64,000 nucleotides of DNA from contig NZ_CADIJL010000001.1 of assembly GCF_902859695.1 (NCBI RefSeq), positions 248,001 to 312,000 on the forward strand, read 5' to 3'. Shown here piece after piece: positions 17,147-28,133 of the stretch. The notes beneath the pieces were generated by a model, which saw only the letters and a list, made by a program, of their open reading frames with translations, had not been told where the DNA came from and ran no database searches. A program made the translations under genes and the position numbers. This stretch comes from Achromobacter ruhlandii (GTDB lineage: Bacteria > Pseudomonadota > Gammaproteobacteria > Burkholderiales > Burkholderiaceae_B). How positions within the stretch are numbered: position 1 is the first letter of the stretch; every line of letters starts with the position of its first letter.

Positions 17147-18346
17147 GTGAAACCTTACGATTTTCCGGATGCCCAGGGCCATTTCGGCCCTTATGGCGGT
17201 GTTTTCGTGGCGGAAACGCTGATGCACGCGCTCGACGAGCTGCGTGCCGCCTATGACCGCTACCGTGTCGATCCCGCCTTCCTGGAAGAGTTCAACTACG
17301 AACTCAAGCATTTCGTCGGCCGTCCCAGCCCGGTCTATCACGCCCGCCGCTGGTCCGACCTGGTGGGCGGCGCCCAGATCTGGTTCAAGCGCGAAGACCT
17401 GAACCACACCGGCGCACACAAGGTCAACAACTGCATCGGCCAGGCGCTTCTGGCCAAGCGCATGGGCAAGCCGCGTGTCATCGCCGAAACCGGCGCCGGC
17501 CAGCACGGCGTGGCCACGGCCACGGTGGCGGCCCGGTACGGCATGGAATGCGTGGTCTACATGGGCAGCGAAGACGTCCGCCGCCAGGCCTCCAACGTCT
17601 ACCGCATGAAGCTGCTGGGCGCCACGGTGGTGCCGGTCACCTCCGGCTCGCGCACCCTGAAGGACGCGCTCAACGAAGCCATGCGCGACTGGGTCACCAA
17701 CATCGAGAACACCTTCTACATCATCGGCACGGTGGCGGGCCCCGATCCCTACCCCCGCATGGTGCGCGATTTCCAGACCGTCATCGGCAATGAATGCCTG
17801 ACGCAGATGCCCGAGGCCATCGGCCGCCAGCCCGACTACGTCGTGGCCGCGGTCGGCGGCGGCTCCAACGCCATGGGCATCTTCCATCCCTACATTCCCT
17901 ACGAGAACGTGCGCCTGATCGGCGTCGAAGCCGCCGGCGAAGGCATGGACAGCGGCAAGCACGCCGCGTCGCTGGCCGCCGGCCAGGTGGGCGTGCTGCA
18001 CGGCAACCGCACCTACGTCATGCAGGACGCCGACGGCCAGGTCCAGGAAACGCATTCTGTCTCGGCCGGGCTGGACTACCCCGGCGTGGGTCCCGAGCAT
18101 GCCTGGCTCAAGGACTCCGGCCGCGCTGAATACGTCGGCATCACCGACGATGAAGCGCTCAAGGCCTTCCACGATTGCTGCCGCATCGAAGGCATCATGC
18201 CGGCGCTGGAGTCCTCGCACGCCATCGCCCAGGCCGTGAAGATGGCGGCCACGCTGCCGCGCGACGCCGTCATCCTGGTCAATCTGTCGGGCCGCGGCGA
18301 CAAGGACATGCATACCGTCGCCGAACGTGCCGGTATCGAGCTCTAA
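17147..18346 (+). CDS. trpB: TrpB, tryptophan synthase beta subunit
   Basis: 399-residue PLP enzyme that joins indole and serine to give tryptophan. The Schiff-base lysine is Lys92 in [10 protein letters not shown]. The phosphate-binding loop GGGSNAMG and the [14 protein letters not shown] block are canonical. A GTG start at 17147 was preferred over the TTG at 17144 because GGGGGAGA ends 6 bases before it. trpA follows after a single base, as expected for the alpha2-beta2 channel complex. trpF and truA, frequent upstream neighbours in related genomes, are not present. Confidence 0.97.
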   Translation: MKPYDFPDAQGHFGPYGGVFVAETLMHALDELRAAYDRYRVDPAFLEEFNYELKHFVGRPSPVYHARRWSDLVGGAQIWFKREDLNHTGAHKVNNCIGQALLAKRMGKPRVIAETGAGQHGVATATVAARYGMECVVYMGSEDVRRQASNVYRMKLLGATVVPVTSGSRTLKDALNEAMRDWVTNIENTFYIIGTVAGPDPYPRMVRDFQTVIGNECLTQMPEAIGRQPDYVVAAVGGGSNAMGIFHPYIPYENVRLIGVEAAGEGMDSGKHAASLAAGQVGVLHGNRTYVMQDADGQVQETHSVSAGLDYPGVGPEHAWLKDSGRAEYVGITDDEALKAFHDCCRIEGIMPALESSHAIAQAVKMAATLPRDAVILVNLSGRGDKDMHTVAERAGIEL

Positions 18347-18347
18347 C

Positions 18348-19214
18348 ATGACGACAACCCGTTCCGATCGCATTGCCGCCGCCTTCGCGCGCACCGCCGA
18401 ATCCGGCCGCGCCGCGGCGCTCATCCCCTACATCGCGGCCGGCGATCCGTCGCCCGCCGCCACCGTTCCCCTGATGCACGCGCTGGTCGAGGCCGGCGCC
18501 GACGTCATCGAACTGGGCGTGCCGTTCTCCGATCCCATGGCCGACGGCCCGGTGATCCAGCGCGCCGCCGAGCGCGCCATCGCGCAGGGCGTGGGCCTGG
18601 GCCGCGTGCTCGACCTTGTGGCCGAGTTCCGCCAGCGCGATACCGCCACCCCCGTGGTGCTGATGGGCTATGCCAACCCCATCGAACGCATGGGCCAGGC
18701 TGAATTCGCCCGTCGCGCCGAGGCCGCGGGCGTGGATGGCGTCCTGGTGGTCGACTATCCGCCCGAGGAAGTGATCGAATTCGCCAGCACGCTCGGCCGC
18801 CATGGCATCGCCCCGATCTTTCTCCTGGCCCCCACCTCGACCGACGCGCGTATCCAGGCCGTGGCCGCCGTGGCGCGCGGTTACGTCTACTATGTGTCGC
18901 TCAAGGGCGTGACGGGAGCCGGTTCGCTCAATACCGACGACGTGGCCGAGCGCGTGGCGGTGATCCGCCGCCATGTGCGCGAGATCCCGGTCGGCGTGGG
19001 CTTCGGCATCCGCGACGCCGACAGCGCGCAGCGCGTGGCGCGCGTGGCCGACGCGGTCGTCATCGGCAGCAAACTGATTGAAACCATGGAGCAGGCGGTG
19101 GCCAACGCCCCCGCTGCCCAGCAAACCGACGCCGCAGTCGCCGCCGCCAGCGGCTGGCTGCGCACCATCCGGCAGGCGCTGGATCAAGTAAAACGACCGA
19201 GCGCGTCGGCCTGA
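18348..19214 (+). CDS. trpA: TrpA, tryptophan synthase alpha subunit
   Basis: 288-residue TIM-barrel protein that cleaves indole-3-glycerol phosphate and passes indole to TrpB. Catalytic Glu55 ([10 protein letters not shown]) and Asp66 (MADGP) are present, as are the phosphate-binding GVTGAG loop and [10 protein letters not shown]. The ATG at 18348 lies one base after the trpB stop; the longer ORF start is inside trpB. It is followed at 37 bp by accD, so trpBA-accD probably form one transcript. Confidence 0.97.
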   Translation: MTTTRSDRIAAAFARTAESGRAAALIPYIAAGDPSPAATVPLMHALVEAGADVIELGVPFSDPMADGPVIQRAAERAIAQGVGLGRVLDLVAEFRQRDTATPVVLMGYANPIERMGQAEFARRAEAAGVDGVLVVDYPPEEVIEFASTLGRHGIAPIFLLAPTSTDARIQAVAAVARGYVYYVSLKGVTGAGSLNTDDVAERVAVIRRHVREIPVGVGFGIRDADSAQRVARVADAVVIGSKLIETMEQAVANAPAAQQTDAAVAAASGWLRTIRQALDQVKRPSASA

Positions 19215-19251
19215 GCGGCCTGGCGCGACTTCCTTACGGGATGAACAAACA

Positions 19252-20130
19252 ATGAGCTGGATCGAAAAACTCCTGCCGCCTCGCATCAACAAAACCAGCG
19301 ACAGCGGCGCCCGCCGCGTGCCCGAAGGCCTGTGGGTGAAATGCCCGTCGTGCGAAACGGTGCTGTACAGCGAAGACCTGGCGGCCAACCTGCACGTCTG
19401 CCCCAAGTGCGATCACCACATGCGCATCGGCGCCCGCGCCCGCATCGACTCGCTGCTCGACATGGAAGGCCGCGTCGAGATCGGCCAGAGCACGCGCTCG
19501 GTCGATTCGCTGAAATTCAAGGACACCCGCAAGTATCCCGAGCGCCTGGCCGAAGCCGTCAAGCAGACCGGCGAGACCGATGCGCTGGTGGTGGTCAGCG
19601 GCTCGATTCGTGGCGTGCCGGCGACGCTGGCCTGCTTTGAATTCGAGTTCATGGGCGGCTCCATGGGCTCGGTGGTCGGCGAGCGCTTCGCGCGCGGCGC
19701 CCAGGCCGCGCTGGACAACAAGACGCCCTTCATCTGTGTCGCCGCTTCGGGCGGCGCGCGCATGCAGGAAAGCCTGCTGTCGCTCATGCAGATGGCCAAG
19801 ACCAACGCCATGCTGACGCGCCTGTCGGCCGCGGGCCTGCCGTTCATCAGTGTGCTGACCGATCCCACCATGGGCGGCGTGTCCGCCAGCTTCGCCTTCA
19901 TGGGCGACGTGGTCATCGCCGAGCCCAAGGCCCTGATCGGCTTTGCCGGCCCGCGCGTGATCGAACAGACCGTCCGCGAAAAACTGCCGGAGGGCTTCCA
20001 GCGCGCCGAGTTCCTGCTGCAGAAGGGCGCCATCGACATGGTGGTCGACCGCCGTCAGTTGCGCGAGGAAATCGCTCGCCTGCTGGCCTTGCTGACCAAC
20101 CAGCCGGCCGACGTCGTCACCGCGGCCTGA
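19252..20130 (+). CDS. accD: AccD, acetyl-CoA carboxyltransferase beta subunit
   Basis: 292-residue beta subunit of acetyl-CoA carboxylase, making malonyl-CoA for fatty-acid synthesis. The four-cysteine zinc ribbon is complete (Cys31, Cys34, Cys50, Cys53). The carboxyltransferase core has GGARMQE and [10 protein letters not shown]. Translation starts at ATG 19252, 37 bp after trpA. folC, which often follows accD in this group, is absent: a terminator comes 40 bp after the stop. Confidence 0.97.
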   Translation: MSWIEKLLPPRINKTSDSGARRVPEGLWVKCPSCETVLYSEDLAANLHVCPKCDHHMRIGARARIDSLLDMEGRVEIGQSTRSVDSLKFKDTRKYPERLAEAVKQTGETDALVVVSGSIRGVPATLACFEFEFMGGSMGSVVGERFARGAQAALDNKTPFICVAASGGARMQESLLSLMQMAKTNAMLTRLSAAGLPFISVLTDPTMGGVSASFAFMGDVVIAEPKALIGFAGPRVIEQTVREKLPEGFQRAEFLLQKGAIDMVVDRRQLREEIARLLALLTNQPADVVTAA

Positions 20131-20169
20131 TCGCGTTTCCCCGGCTCCTTCGGACTGGGGGCTAAGATG

Positions 20170-20204
20170 AAAAAGCCGCCGCGCATCCGTGCCGGCGGTT
20201 TTTT
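20170..20204. terminator. Bidirectional-type terminator after accD
   Basis: The stem pairs AAAAAG-CCGCCG (20170-20181) with CGGCGG-TTTTTT (20193-20204), including one G-U pair. An A tract on one side and a T tract on the other make it a good intrinsic terminator for accD. Confidence 0.85.
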
Positions 20205-20399
20205 CATGGCTGTTTGTTCAGCCCTCTGACAGCGTCATTTTTCGTGCGTCGGGCGGAACAGTGTTTTCCATGATTTTTGTTGCCTTATTGCGACATATTG
20301 CGAGCCTTCTGGCCCGGTTTTTGCTATGTTCTGTAGTACTGGATAACACTCGTGAATTGCGCCGAGATGTCATCCCAACAAAATACGGAGTTGCTCCCA

Positions 20400-20948
20400 A
20401 TGCAGTCGACGAAGAAGAAAATGCTTGTCCGCCTTGTCGGTTTGGCCCTCGCCGGCGCCGCGACCCTCGCCAGCGCCCAGTCGTCCGAGGGTACGCAGGG
20501 CGGCGTGAGCCTGCACTATGGCGTGGGCGACCACTATCAGCGCTTCACCCTGAACTACGAAACGCCGTCGGTGTGGACCTATCAGTTCGGCGGCAATTGG
20601 GGCCGCCTGGATCTGACGCCCGAACTCGGCGTGTCTTACTGGTGGGCCGACGGCGACCGCTCGCCGAGCAATGTGTGGCAATTGAACGCCATCCCGATGT
20701 TCCGCTGGTGGGCGGGTGAGCGCTTCTACCTCGAAGCCGGTATCGGCGCCACCGTGTTCTCGCGCACCCGCTTCGCCAACGAGAACATCAGCACCGCCTT
20801 CCAGTTCGGCGACCACGTCGGCCTGGGTTTCCTGCTGACGCCGAACAACCGCATCGGCGTGCGCTATTCGCACTTCTCCAATGCCAGCATCAAGCGCCCG
20901 AATCCCGGCCTGGATACGGTGCAGCTGACCTACACGTACCAGTTCTGA
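20400..20948 (+). CDS. pagL: PagL-type lipid A 3-O-deacylase
   Basis: Outer-membrane beta-barrel esterase that removes the 3-O acyl chain of lipid A, known from Bordetella and Pseudomonas. The start at 20400 gives a clean signal peptide (KKK, hydrophobic core, cleavage near ASA|Q, residues 26-27); upstream in-frame starts at 20352 (GTG) and 20367 would spoil it. The C-terminal catalytic block RYSHFSNASIKRPNPGLD carries His158 and Ser160, and the protein ends in aromatic Phe as barrel proteins do. It stands alone between two terminators. Confidence 0.9.
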   Translation: MQSTKKKMLVRLVGLALAGAATLASAQSSEGTQGGVSLHYGVGDHYQRFTLNYETPSVWTYQFGGNWGRLDLTPELGVSYWWADGDRSPSNVWQLNAIPMFRWWAGERFYLEAGIGATVFSRTRFANENISTAFQFGDHVGLGFLLTPNNRIGVRYSHFSNASIKRPNPGLDTVQLTYTYQF

Positions 20949-20975
20949 TCGCGGCGCGATCCGGCCTGACGAAAG

Positions 20976-21001
20976 AACCCTCGGTGACGAGGGTTTTTTT
21001 T
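20976..21001 (+). terminator. Intrinsic terminator of pagL
   Basis: Perfect 8-bp stem AACCCTCG / CGAGGGTT (20976-20983 / 20988-20995) with a GTGA loop and a run of eight T. It is a textbook Rho-independent terminator 28 bp after pagL. Confidence 0.93.
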
Positions 21002-21084
21002 CGGCCATGTTCGCGCCCTATCCCGGCGCCATGTTCCGCCGGCGTGTTCCGGCGCCATACCCGGGCGGCGTGGTCGACTGGCAA

Positions 21085-21117
21085 ATAAAAAAGCCCCCAT
21101 CATTCGATGGGGGCTTT
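21085..21117 (-). terminator. Intrinsic terminator of rne
   Basis: Perfect 12-bp stem AAAGCCCCCATC / GATGGGGGCTTT (21090-21101 / 21106-21117). Read on the minus strand it is followed by T residues (TTTTTTATTTGC). It lies 18 bp beyond the rne stop. Confidence 0.93.
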
Positions 21118-21134
21118 GCTTGCGCGGCTTGCCT

Positions 21135-24100
21135 TTAGTGGCGGGTTTCGACCTGAACCAGGGGTTCGTTCGAAACCGGGGCCACCGGCTTGCGCTCGCG
21201 GCCCAGGCGGGCCGGCGTGTGCGCGGCGGCGATGCGCAGTTGCGTCTGCGCGTGGCGCTCGGGGTCGGTTTCCACCCACTGCAGGCCGGCGGCGTTGACC
21301 ACTTCGTGCAGGGCCTGCGCCTTGGCCGAGGGGGCCGTCGCCGGCACCACGATGGGCTGGGCGCTGGCGGGCGCTGCTGCCACAGGCGCGGCGGCCACGG
21401 GGGCCGGCGCCGGCGCGGCTTCCGGTTCGACCGGCGCGGCAGGCTCCACCACCGGTTCGACCGCGGCGGCTTCCACCGGGGCCGCGACAGGCGCGACCGG
21501 CTCGGAAACCTGGCTGGCGGGTTCGACGGTCACCGGGGCGATTGCCTCGGGGGCCACGGCCGGTACGGGCTGCTGGGCCTGCGGCTCCTGCGCGGCGGCG
21601 GGCGCCTGTTCGACCTGGGCCGGTGCCGGCGCGGTCTCAGCCTGGACGGCTTCGGCCTGCCGTACCGGCGCCTCGGCTTGCGGGGCGGGGGCGGGGACTT
21701 CGGCCGGAACGGCGGTCACCGGGGCGGCGACTGGCGCGGGCGCGGCGGTCACGTTCTCGGCCGGCTCGCCGGCGTCTTCCTCGGCGCCGTCTTCCAGTTG
21801 CTCGTCGCTGCCTGCCACGCCTGCCTCGTCCGGGCTGCGGCGGCCGCGGCGACTGCGGCGGCGGCGGCGCTTGCGTTCCGGGTCTGCGCCGGCTTCGGCG
21901 CCTTCGACGGCGGGCACGCCATCGGCGGTCTGCTCGACGGCTTCGGCCGCTTCGGCCTGGGCGTCGGCGGGCTGCTTGGCTTCAGGCAGCGCGGTGGCGA
22001 CCGACTGGGCCAGCGCGGCGACCATGCTTTCCTGCTCGCTCATCGGCGCGTCGGCCTGGCCTTCCTCGCGGCGGTTGCGGCCACGGCCGCGACGGCGGTT
22101 GCGACCGGCGCCGGCATCATCGCCAGCGGCTTCCGGCGCGATGTCGGGGCGGTTCGAGGCTTGCGCGGCTTGCACGGCCTGATCGCGATCGCCGCGCTCG
22201 TTGCGGTTGTGGCGCTCGCCGCGTTCCTGGCGCTCGCCGCGTTCGCCTTCGGGGCGACGGTTGCCACGGATATGCGGACGGCCGCCTTCGCTGCCCTCGG
22301 CGCCTTCGGCGCGGGACTCACCGCGACGGTTGCGGTTGCGGTCGGAACCGTGGCGTTCGCCGCGGCGTTCCTGGCCATCGTGGCCGCTGCGGCCCTTGCC
22401 GCGGGCCGGCGACGCAGCGCGCTTGGCGCTGGTCTCTTCCTGGGCGGCGGGCGCGGCCTTGGCGGGCTCGCTGTTGCCGGTCAGCCAGCCGAACAGGCGC
22501 TTGAGCAGGCTGGGGCCGCCCGATTGCGCCGGCGCGGCCGCGGGGGCGGGCGCCGGGGCAGGGGTCGACATGGGAGCCGGCTGCGAAGGCGTGATGCCCT
22601 TGACCAGCGCCTCCGGACGGGCCTTGATCTCGCTTTCGCGCGGCTGCCAGGGGGCGTCGGTGGCGGGAGCCTCGACCAGCTCGAAGCTGGTCTTCACTTC
22701 TTCCAGGCGCGGATCGTCGTGGCGCAGGCGCTCGATGTGGTGGTGCGGCGTTTCCAGGTGCTTGTTGGGGATCAGCACCAGGTTGACCTTCAGGCGGGCT
22801 TCCATCTTGGTGATGTCGGCGCGCTTTTCGTTCAGCAGGTAGGTCGCCACGTCGACCGGCACCTGGGCGTGGACCGCCGCGGTGTTTTCCTTCATGGCTT
22901 CTTCCTGCAGCAGGCGCAGGACGTGCAGGGCGCTCGATTCGGCGTCGCGGATCACACCGGTGCCGTTGCAGCGCGGGCAGGTGATGTGCGAGCCTTCGTT
23001 CAGGGCCGGACGCAGGCGCTGGCGCGACAGTTCCATCAGGCCGAAGCGCGAGATCTTGCCCATCTGGACGCGGGCGCGGTCGAAATGGAGGGCGTCACGC
23101 AGGCGCTGTTCGACGGCGCGCTGGTTCTTGCTGTCTTCCATGTCGATGAAGTCGATGACGATCAGGCCGCCCAGGTCGCGCAAGCGCAGCTGGCGGGCCA
23201 CTTCGTCGGCGGCTTCCGAGTTGGTCCGCAGGGCGGTTTCCTCGATGTCGGCGCCGCGGGTCGAGCGGGCCGAGTTGACGTCCACGGACACCAGCGCTTC
23301 GGTGTGGTCGATGACGATGGCGCCGCCCGAGGGCAGCGTGACCGTGCGCGAGTAGGCCGTTTCGATCTGGTGTTCGATCTGGAAGCGCGAGAACAGCGGG
23401 ATGTCGTCGCGGTAGCGCTTCACGCGCTGGACGTTGTCCGGCATCACCACGCTCATGAACGCGGTGGCCTGGTCGGCGATTTCGTCCGTGTCGATCAGGA
23501 TCTCGCCGATCTCGGGCGAGAAGTAATCGCGGATGGCGCGAATGACCAGGCTCGATTCCAGGTAGATCAGGATGGGCGCGGAGTTGTCACGCGCGGCGCC
23601 GTCGATGGCGGTCCAGAGCTGCAACAGGTACGACAAGTCCCATTGCAGTTCCTCGACGTTGCGGCCGATGCCGGCGGTGCGGGCAATGATGCTCATGCCC
23701 TGGGGCAGCTCGAGCTGCTCCATCGTGTCGCGCAGTTCCTGGCGGTCCTCGCCCTCGACGCGGCGCGAAACGCCACCGCCACGGGGGTTGTTGGGCATCA
23801 GGACCAGGTAGCGGCCGGCCAGCGAGATGAACGTGGTCAGGGCGGCGCCCTTGTTGCCGCGCTCTTCCTTTTCAACCTGGACGATCAGTTCCTGGCCTTC
23901 GCGCAGGGCGTCCTGGATGCGGGCGGTGCGGACGTCGACGCCTTCCTTGAAGAAGCTGCGAGCCACTTCCTTGAAGGGAAGAAAGCCGTGGCGGTCTTCG
24001 CCGTAGTTGACGAAGCAAGCTTCGAGGCCGGGTTCGATCCGGGTGATGACACCTTTGTAGATGTTGCCTTTGCGTTGTTCGCGGCCGGCAGTCTCGATGT

Positions 24101-24182
24101 CGAGGTCGATGAGTTTTTGCCCATCGACGATAGCGACGCGTAATTCTTCCTGGTGCGTCGCATTGAACAGCATGCGCTTCAT
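21135..24182 (-). CDS. rne: RNase E, endoribonuclease and degradosome scaffold
   Basis: 1015-residue endonuclease for mRNA decay and rRNA/tRNA maturation. The catalytic half has the S1 domain (residues 35-125), Mg-binding Asp301 and Asp344 ([17 protein letters not shown]) and the zinc-link Cys402/Cys405 (CPRCNGTG). From about 560 the protein becomes low-complexity: first Arg/Glu/Gly-rich (repeated [16 protein letters not shown] stretches, probably RNA binding), then a very long Ala/Pro/Val/Glu tail that would serve as scaffold. The start at 24182 gives the conserved MKRMLFNA. A long leader suggests autoregulation, as known for E. coli rne. Confidence 0.96.
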   Translation of the reverse strand: MKRMLFNATHQEELRVAIVDGQKLIDLDIETAGREQRKGNIYKGVITRIEPGLEACFVNYGEDRHGFLPFKEVARSFFKEGVDVRTARIQDALREGQELIVQVEKEERGNKGAALTTFISLAGRYLVLMPNNPRGGGVSRRVEGEDRQELRDTMEQLELPQGMSIIARTAGIGRNVEELQWDLSYLLQLWTAIDGAARDNSAPILIYLESSLVIRAIRDYFSPEIGEILIDTDEIADQATAFMSVVMPDNVQRVKRYRDDIPLFSRFQIEHQIETAYSRTVTLPSGGAIVIDHTEALVSVDVNSARSTRGADIEETALRTNSEAADEVARQLRLRDLGGLIVIDFIDMEDSKNQRAVEQRLRDALHFDRARVQMGKISRFGLMELSRQRLRPALNEGSHITCPRCNGTGVIRDAESSALHVLRLLQEEAMKENTAAVHAQVPVDVATYLLNEKRADITKMEARLKVNLVLIPNKHLETPHHHIERLRHDDPRLEEVKTSFELVEAPATDAPWQPRESEIKARPEALVKGITPSQPAPMSTPAPAPAPAAAPAQSGGPSLLKRLFGWLTGNSEPAKAAPAAQEETSAKRAASPARGKGRSGHDGQERRGERHGSDRNRNRRGESRAEGAEGSEGGRPHIRGNRRPEGERGERQERGERHNRNERGDRDQAVQAAQASNRPDIAPEAAGDDAGAGRNRRRGRGRNRREEGQADAPMSEQESMVAALAQSVATALPEAKQPADAQAEAAEAVEQTADGVPAVEGAEAGADPERKRRRRRSRRGRRSPDEAGVAGSDEQLEDGAEEDAGEPAENVTAAPAPVAAPVTAVPAEVPAPAPQAEAPVRQAEAVQAETAPAPAQVEQAPAAAQEPQAQQPVPAVAPEAIAPVTVEPASQVSEPVAPVAAPVEAAAVEPVVEPAAPVEPEAAPAPAPVAAAPVAAAPASAQPIVVPATAPSAKAQALHEVVNAAGLQWVETDPERHAQTQLRIAAAHTPARLGRERKPVAPVSNEPLVQVETRH

Positions 24183-24205
24183 GAGAGGGTTTCTCCGTTG
24201 TCATG

Positions 24206-24225
24206 ACGCGCCGATATCGGCGCGT
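24206..24225. promoter_or_regulatory. 20-bp perfect palindrome in rne leader
   Basis: ACGCGCCGAT followed by its exact reverse complement, with no spacer, 23 bp upstream of the rne ATG. It could be a protein operator or, in RNA, a hairpin next to the ribosome binding site. No function is known to me. Confidence 0.4.
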
Positions 24226-24447
24226 GACCTCGGGCCACTCGGGCTGCGGCTGAAGCGGGCAAGAAGATGCGGACCGTACCTGGGCGGCGCCCAGGCGTAT
24301 CCGCCGCGGGTCAGGCGGGCACGTCGTGCCGTGGGGCACGGGGTTCTTTCAGCAGGAGGGTCAGCTTCACTGAATGTGGTTTGACGGAAATGTGCTGTGA
24401 ACGGCAGTTGCGGCCGGATTGGTTGCCGACGCGCAGCTGGTGCTTTA

Positions 24448-24476
24448 AATATGCGACGATTCTTGCAGTGCTTCAA
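24448..24476 (-). promoter_or_regulatory. Candidate rne promoter
   Basis: Read on the minus strand: TTGAAG (24476-24471), a 17-bp spacer, then CATATT (24453-24448), each 4/6 to the sigma70 consensus. It would give an untranslated leader of about 260 nt, in line with the long self-regulatory leader of E. coli rne. Confidence 0.45.
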
Positions 24477-24690
24477 GCCGCTTGCGGCAGGCAACGGACC
24501 TGCTGGGACAGCGGGCAAGATGAATGCCACACCACTATCCGGCAGGGCGCGGTTGCGCCGGCGACCAAATGACCCAGGGGTTGAATGAGCAGGCAGTACA
24601 ATGGCGGCCCACGCGCTCGACGGAGTTGCGTACTTGAGTTGCATCTCTACGCCAGCGGCTGATTCAGCCCCTTAAGGCTGTCCCGATTAT

Positions 24691-25656
24691 ATGTCGCTTT
24701 CCGCAATGCGCAAAGAAACTTCCTCCCCTATGGCCACCCCCTCCGTCCGCATGGTGGAAGTGGGGGCCGAGCACGCCGGCCAGCGCCTGGATAATTACCT
24801 GATGCGCCTGTGCAAGGGTGTCCCCAAAACCCACATCTACAAGGCCATCCGCGGCGGCGAGGTCCGGGTAAACAAGGGACGTATCTCGGTCGACTATCGG
24901 GTCGCGGAAGGCGATATGGTCCGTATTCCGCCGCTGCGCCTGCCCGACCCGGGCAAGCCCAAGCCGGTGCCGGCCGCCGAGTTTCCGGTGGTGTTCGAGG
25001 ACGACGCCATGCTGGTGGTGGACAAACCGGCTGGCGTGGCCGTCCACGGCGGCAGCGGCGTGTCCTTCGGCGTCATCGAGCAACTGCGCGCCGCGCGTCC
25101 CGAGGCCAAGTTTCTGGAACTGGTGCACCGGCTCGACCGCGAGACCTCCGGTCTGCTGATGGTGGCCAAGAAGCGCAGCGCGCTGCTGGCCCTGCACGCC
25201 ATGCTGCGCGAGGGGCGCAGCGACAAGCACTATTACGCGCTGGTCGAGGGCGACTGGGTCAACGACCGCCAGCACATCAAGCTGTCGTTGTCCAAGTGGA
25301 CCACCCAGTCCGGCGAACGCCGCGTCAAGGTCGATCCCGACGGGCAGACCGCCCACACCATCATCACGCTCAAGCAGCGCTTCGGCCGCTACAGCCTGGT
25401 GGACGCCGAGTTGCGCACCGGGCGTACCCACCAGATCCGCGTGCACCTGGCGGCGAGCGGCTTTCCCATCGTCGGCGACGACAAATACGGCCACGATGAA
25501 GTGCGCGCCGAGTTCTCCCGCATGGGCTTCGGCCGCATGTTCCTTCACGCGCACCAATTGACCCTGAACCATCCGCTGACGGGCGAACCGATGACGCTGA
25601 CGGCCGAATTGCCGCCTGCTTGCCGGAAAATACTGAAACAACTGGAGTCGGTCTGA
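24691..25656 (+). CDS. rluC: RluC, 23S rRNA pseudouridine synthase
   Basis: 321-residue RluA-family enzyme that converts uridines 955, 2504 and 2580 (E. coli numbering) of 23S rRNA to pseudouridine. An N-terminal S4 domain (about residues 29-80, GQRLDNYLMRL) precedes the catalytic domain. The nucleophile is Asp149 in HRLDRETSGLL, and GRTHQIRVHLA is the conserved late motif. The rne-rluC divergent arrangement is the same as in E. coli, which supports RluC over RluD. Starts at 24706 or 24730 are also possible, since no site has a clear Shine-Dalgarno. Confidence 0.92.
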   Translation: MSLSAMRKETSSPMATPSVRMVEVGAEHAGQRLDNYLMRLCKGVPKTHIYKAIRGGEVRVNKGRISVDYRVAEGDMVRIPPLRLPDPGKPKPVPAAEFPVVFEDDAMLVVDKPAGVAVHGGSGVSFGVIEQLRAARPEAKFLELVHRLDRETSGLLMVAKKRSALLALHAMLREGRSDKHYYALVEGDWVNDRQHIKLSLSKWTTQSGERRVKVDPDGQTAHTIITLKQRFGRYSLVDAELRTGRTHQIRVHLAASGFPIVGDDKYGHDEVRAEFSRMGFGRMFLHAHQLTLNHPLTGEPMTLTAELPPACRKILKQLESV

Positions 25657-25657
25657 T

Positions 25658-26323
25658 ATGTCGTATTCGCTGGTCGTTTTTGACTGGGATGGAACCCTCA
25701 TGGATTCCACGCACAGCATCGTGGCCGCCATCCAGGGTGCCTGTCGCGACCTGGAGCTGCCGGTGCCATCGGCCTCCGACGCCAGCTGGGTGATCGGGCT
25801 GTCGCTGGAAAGCGCGCTGCGGCGCGCCGTGCCGCAACTGACCCAGGCGATGCTGCCGCGTTTCCTGGAGCGCTACCGAACCCATTACCTGCTGCGCGAT
25901 CCAGAACTGCGTCTGTTCGAGGGCATTCCCGAGCTGTTGACGGCGCTGGCCGAGCGCGACGTGCGCCTGGCCGTGGCCACGGGCAAGAGCCGGGTCGGCC
26001 TGACCCGCGCCCTGGCGGCGACCGGCCTGGGGCCGATGTTCGACGCCACCCGCACCGCCGACGAGACCTTCAGCAAGCCGCATCCGGCCATGCTGCACGA
26101 GCTGATGACCGAACTGGACGTCGATCCGGCCCGGGTGGTGATGGTGGGCGACACCTCCCATGATCTGCAGATGGCCGCCAATGCCGGCGTGCATGGCCTG
26201 GGCGTCACCTACGGTGCGCACACCCTGAAGGAACTCGAAGGTTGTGGCCCGCAGGCCATCCTGGACAGCGTGCCGCGGGTGCGCGAATGGCTGCTTGGCC
26301 GCACGCTGGCGGCGGCCGCCTGA
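25658..26323 (+). CDS. HAD-family phosphatase (phosphoglycolate phosphatase-like)
   Basis: 221-residue haloacid dehalogenase-like hydrolase. Motif I is [11 protein letters not shown] (nucleophile Asp9, general acid Asp11), motif II lies in VATGKSR, and motif III/IV is KPHP...[13 protein letters not shown] four-helix cap domain lies between motifs I and II, as in Gph/PpaX proteins. It begins one base after rluC, a pairing common in beta- and gamma-proteobacteria. The true substrate may be phosphoglycolate or another small phosphate ester. Confidence 0.85.
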   Translation: MSYSLVVFDWDGTLMDSTHSIVAAIQGACRDLELPVPSASDASWVIGLSLESALRRAVPQLTQAMLPRFLERYRTHYLLRDPELRLFEGIPELLTALAERDVRLAVATGKSRVGLTRALAATGLGPMFDATRTADETFSKPHPAMLHELMTELDVDPARVVMVGDTSHDLQMAANAGVHGLGVTYGAHTLKELEGCGPQAILDSVPRVREWLLGRTLAAAA

Positions 26324-26498
26324 GCCGTCCCCGGCGTCCGGGCGGGGCAATCGGGCGGGAACGCCGGCAGCCCGATTGGGTCTATCGCTGATCTGCGCCG
26401 CCGCTGTCGGCGGAATATCATGGGGGCGCGCAACGTCCACACGCTGTGCAAGGTGGTCGAAAGCCGTCCCCACGCGCCGGCCCTTCCAGGAGAATCCC

Positions 26499-27463
<965 letters not shown>

Positions 27464-27467
<4 letters not shown>

Positions 27468-28117
27468 AGCCGCCCGTGGCCGAAAGGACCGGCGCGGCCG
27501 TGGCGCGCAAGCCGCAGTGGTCGGCGCGGGCCGTCGGGCGCGCCAAGCCCTGGCTGTTCCTGCTGGGCCTGGCGCCGTTCGCGCGCTGGATCTGGCTGGG
27601 ATTCAATAACGGCCTGACCGCCAATCCGGTGGAATTCCTGACGCGCTCGTCGGGCACCTGGACGCTGGTGTGCCTGCTCGTGACCCTGGCGATCACGCCC
27701 TTGCGGCGCCTGACCGGGCAGCCGGCGCTGGTGCGACTGCGCCGCATGTGCGGCCTGTTCGCGTTCTTCTATGGCGCCATGCATTTCATGGCCTGGGTCT
27801 GGTGGGACCGGGGCCTTGATCCGGCGGCCATGCTGCAGGACATCGGCGAGCGGCCCTTCATCACGGTGGGATTCGCCGCCTTCGTGCTGATGACGGCGCT
27901 GGCGGCCACCTCCACGCAGTGGGCCATGCGCAAGTTGGGCCGGCGCTGGCAGCAACTGCACCGTGCCATCTATCTGATCGGCCTGCTGGCGATACTGCAC
28001 TACTGGTGGCATAAGGCCGGCAAGAACGACCTGTCGCAGCCAATCCTGTATGCCGTGGTGCTGGCGTTGCTGCTGGGCTGGCGGCTGGCCGTCTGGTGGC
28101 GCCGCCGCCCGGGGTGA
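27464..28117 (+). CDS. msrQ: MsrQ, haem-binding membrane subunit of MsrPQ
   Basis: 217-residue, six-helix cytochrome b-type protein that passes quinone electrons to MsrP. Haem-ligand histidines are seen in YGAMHFMAW and in WQQLHRAIY / LHYWWHKAG. The TTG start (27464) overlaps the msrP stop and has AAGG seven bases before it. GTG codons at 27476 and 27500 are alternatives that would remove only the polar N-terminus. The overlap fits the stable two-subunit system. Confidence 0.93.
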
Positions 28118-28133
28118 GTGGCGCGCCGTCCGG

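Larger units (their letters stand above)
24183..24690. other. Divergent rne / rluC intergenic region (508 bp)
   Basis: No gene is seen; short ORFs here lack ribosome binding sites and family resemblance. It holds the candidate rne promoter, the rne leader with the 20-bp palindrome, and presumably the rluC promoter near 24600-24690, which I could not define. The length fits a structured 5' leader that RNase E cleaves to control its own synthesis. Confidence 0.6.

Noticed and set aside
15752..18424. 890-codon minus-strand frame across argE and trpB
   Set aside because: It spans two well-identified genes and an intergenic region; composition is that of a shadow frame.
21120..24143. 1007-codon open frame on the plus strand, antisense to rne
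   Set aside because: It mirrors the GC-rich codon pattern of rne, has composition (His/Arg/Gly/Ala-rich) unlike a protein, no ribosome binding site, and the opposite strand encodes a complete RNase E.
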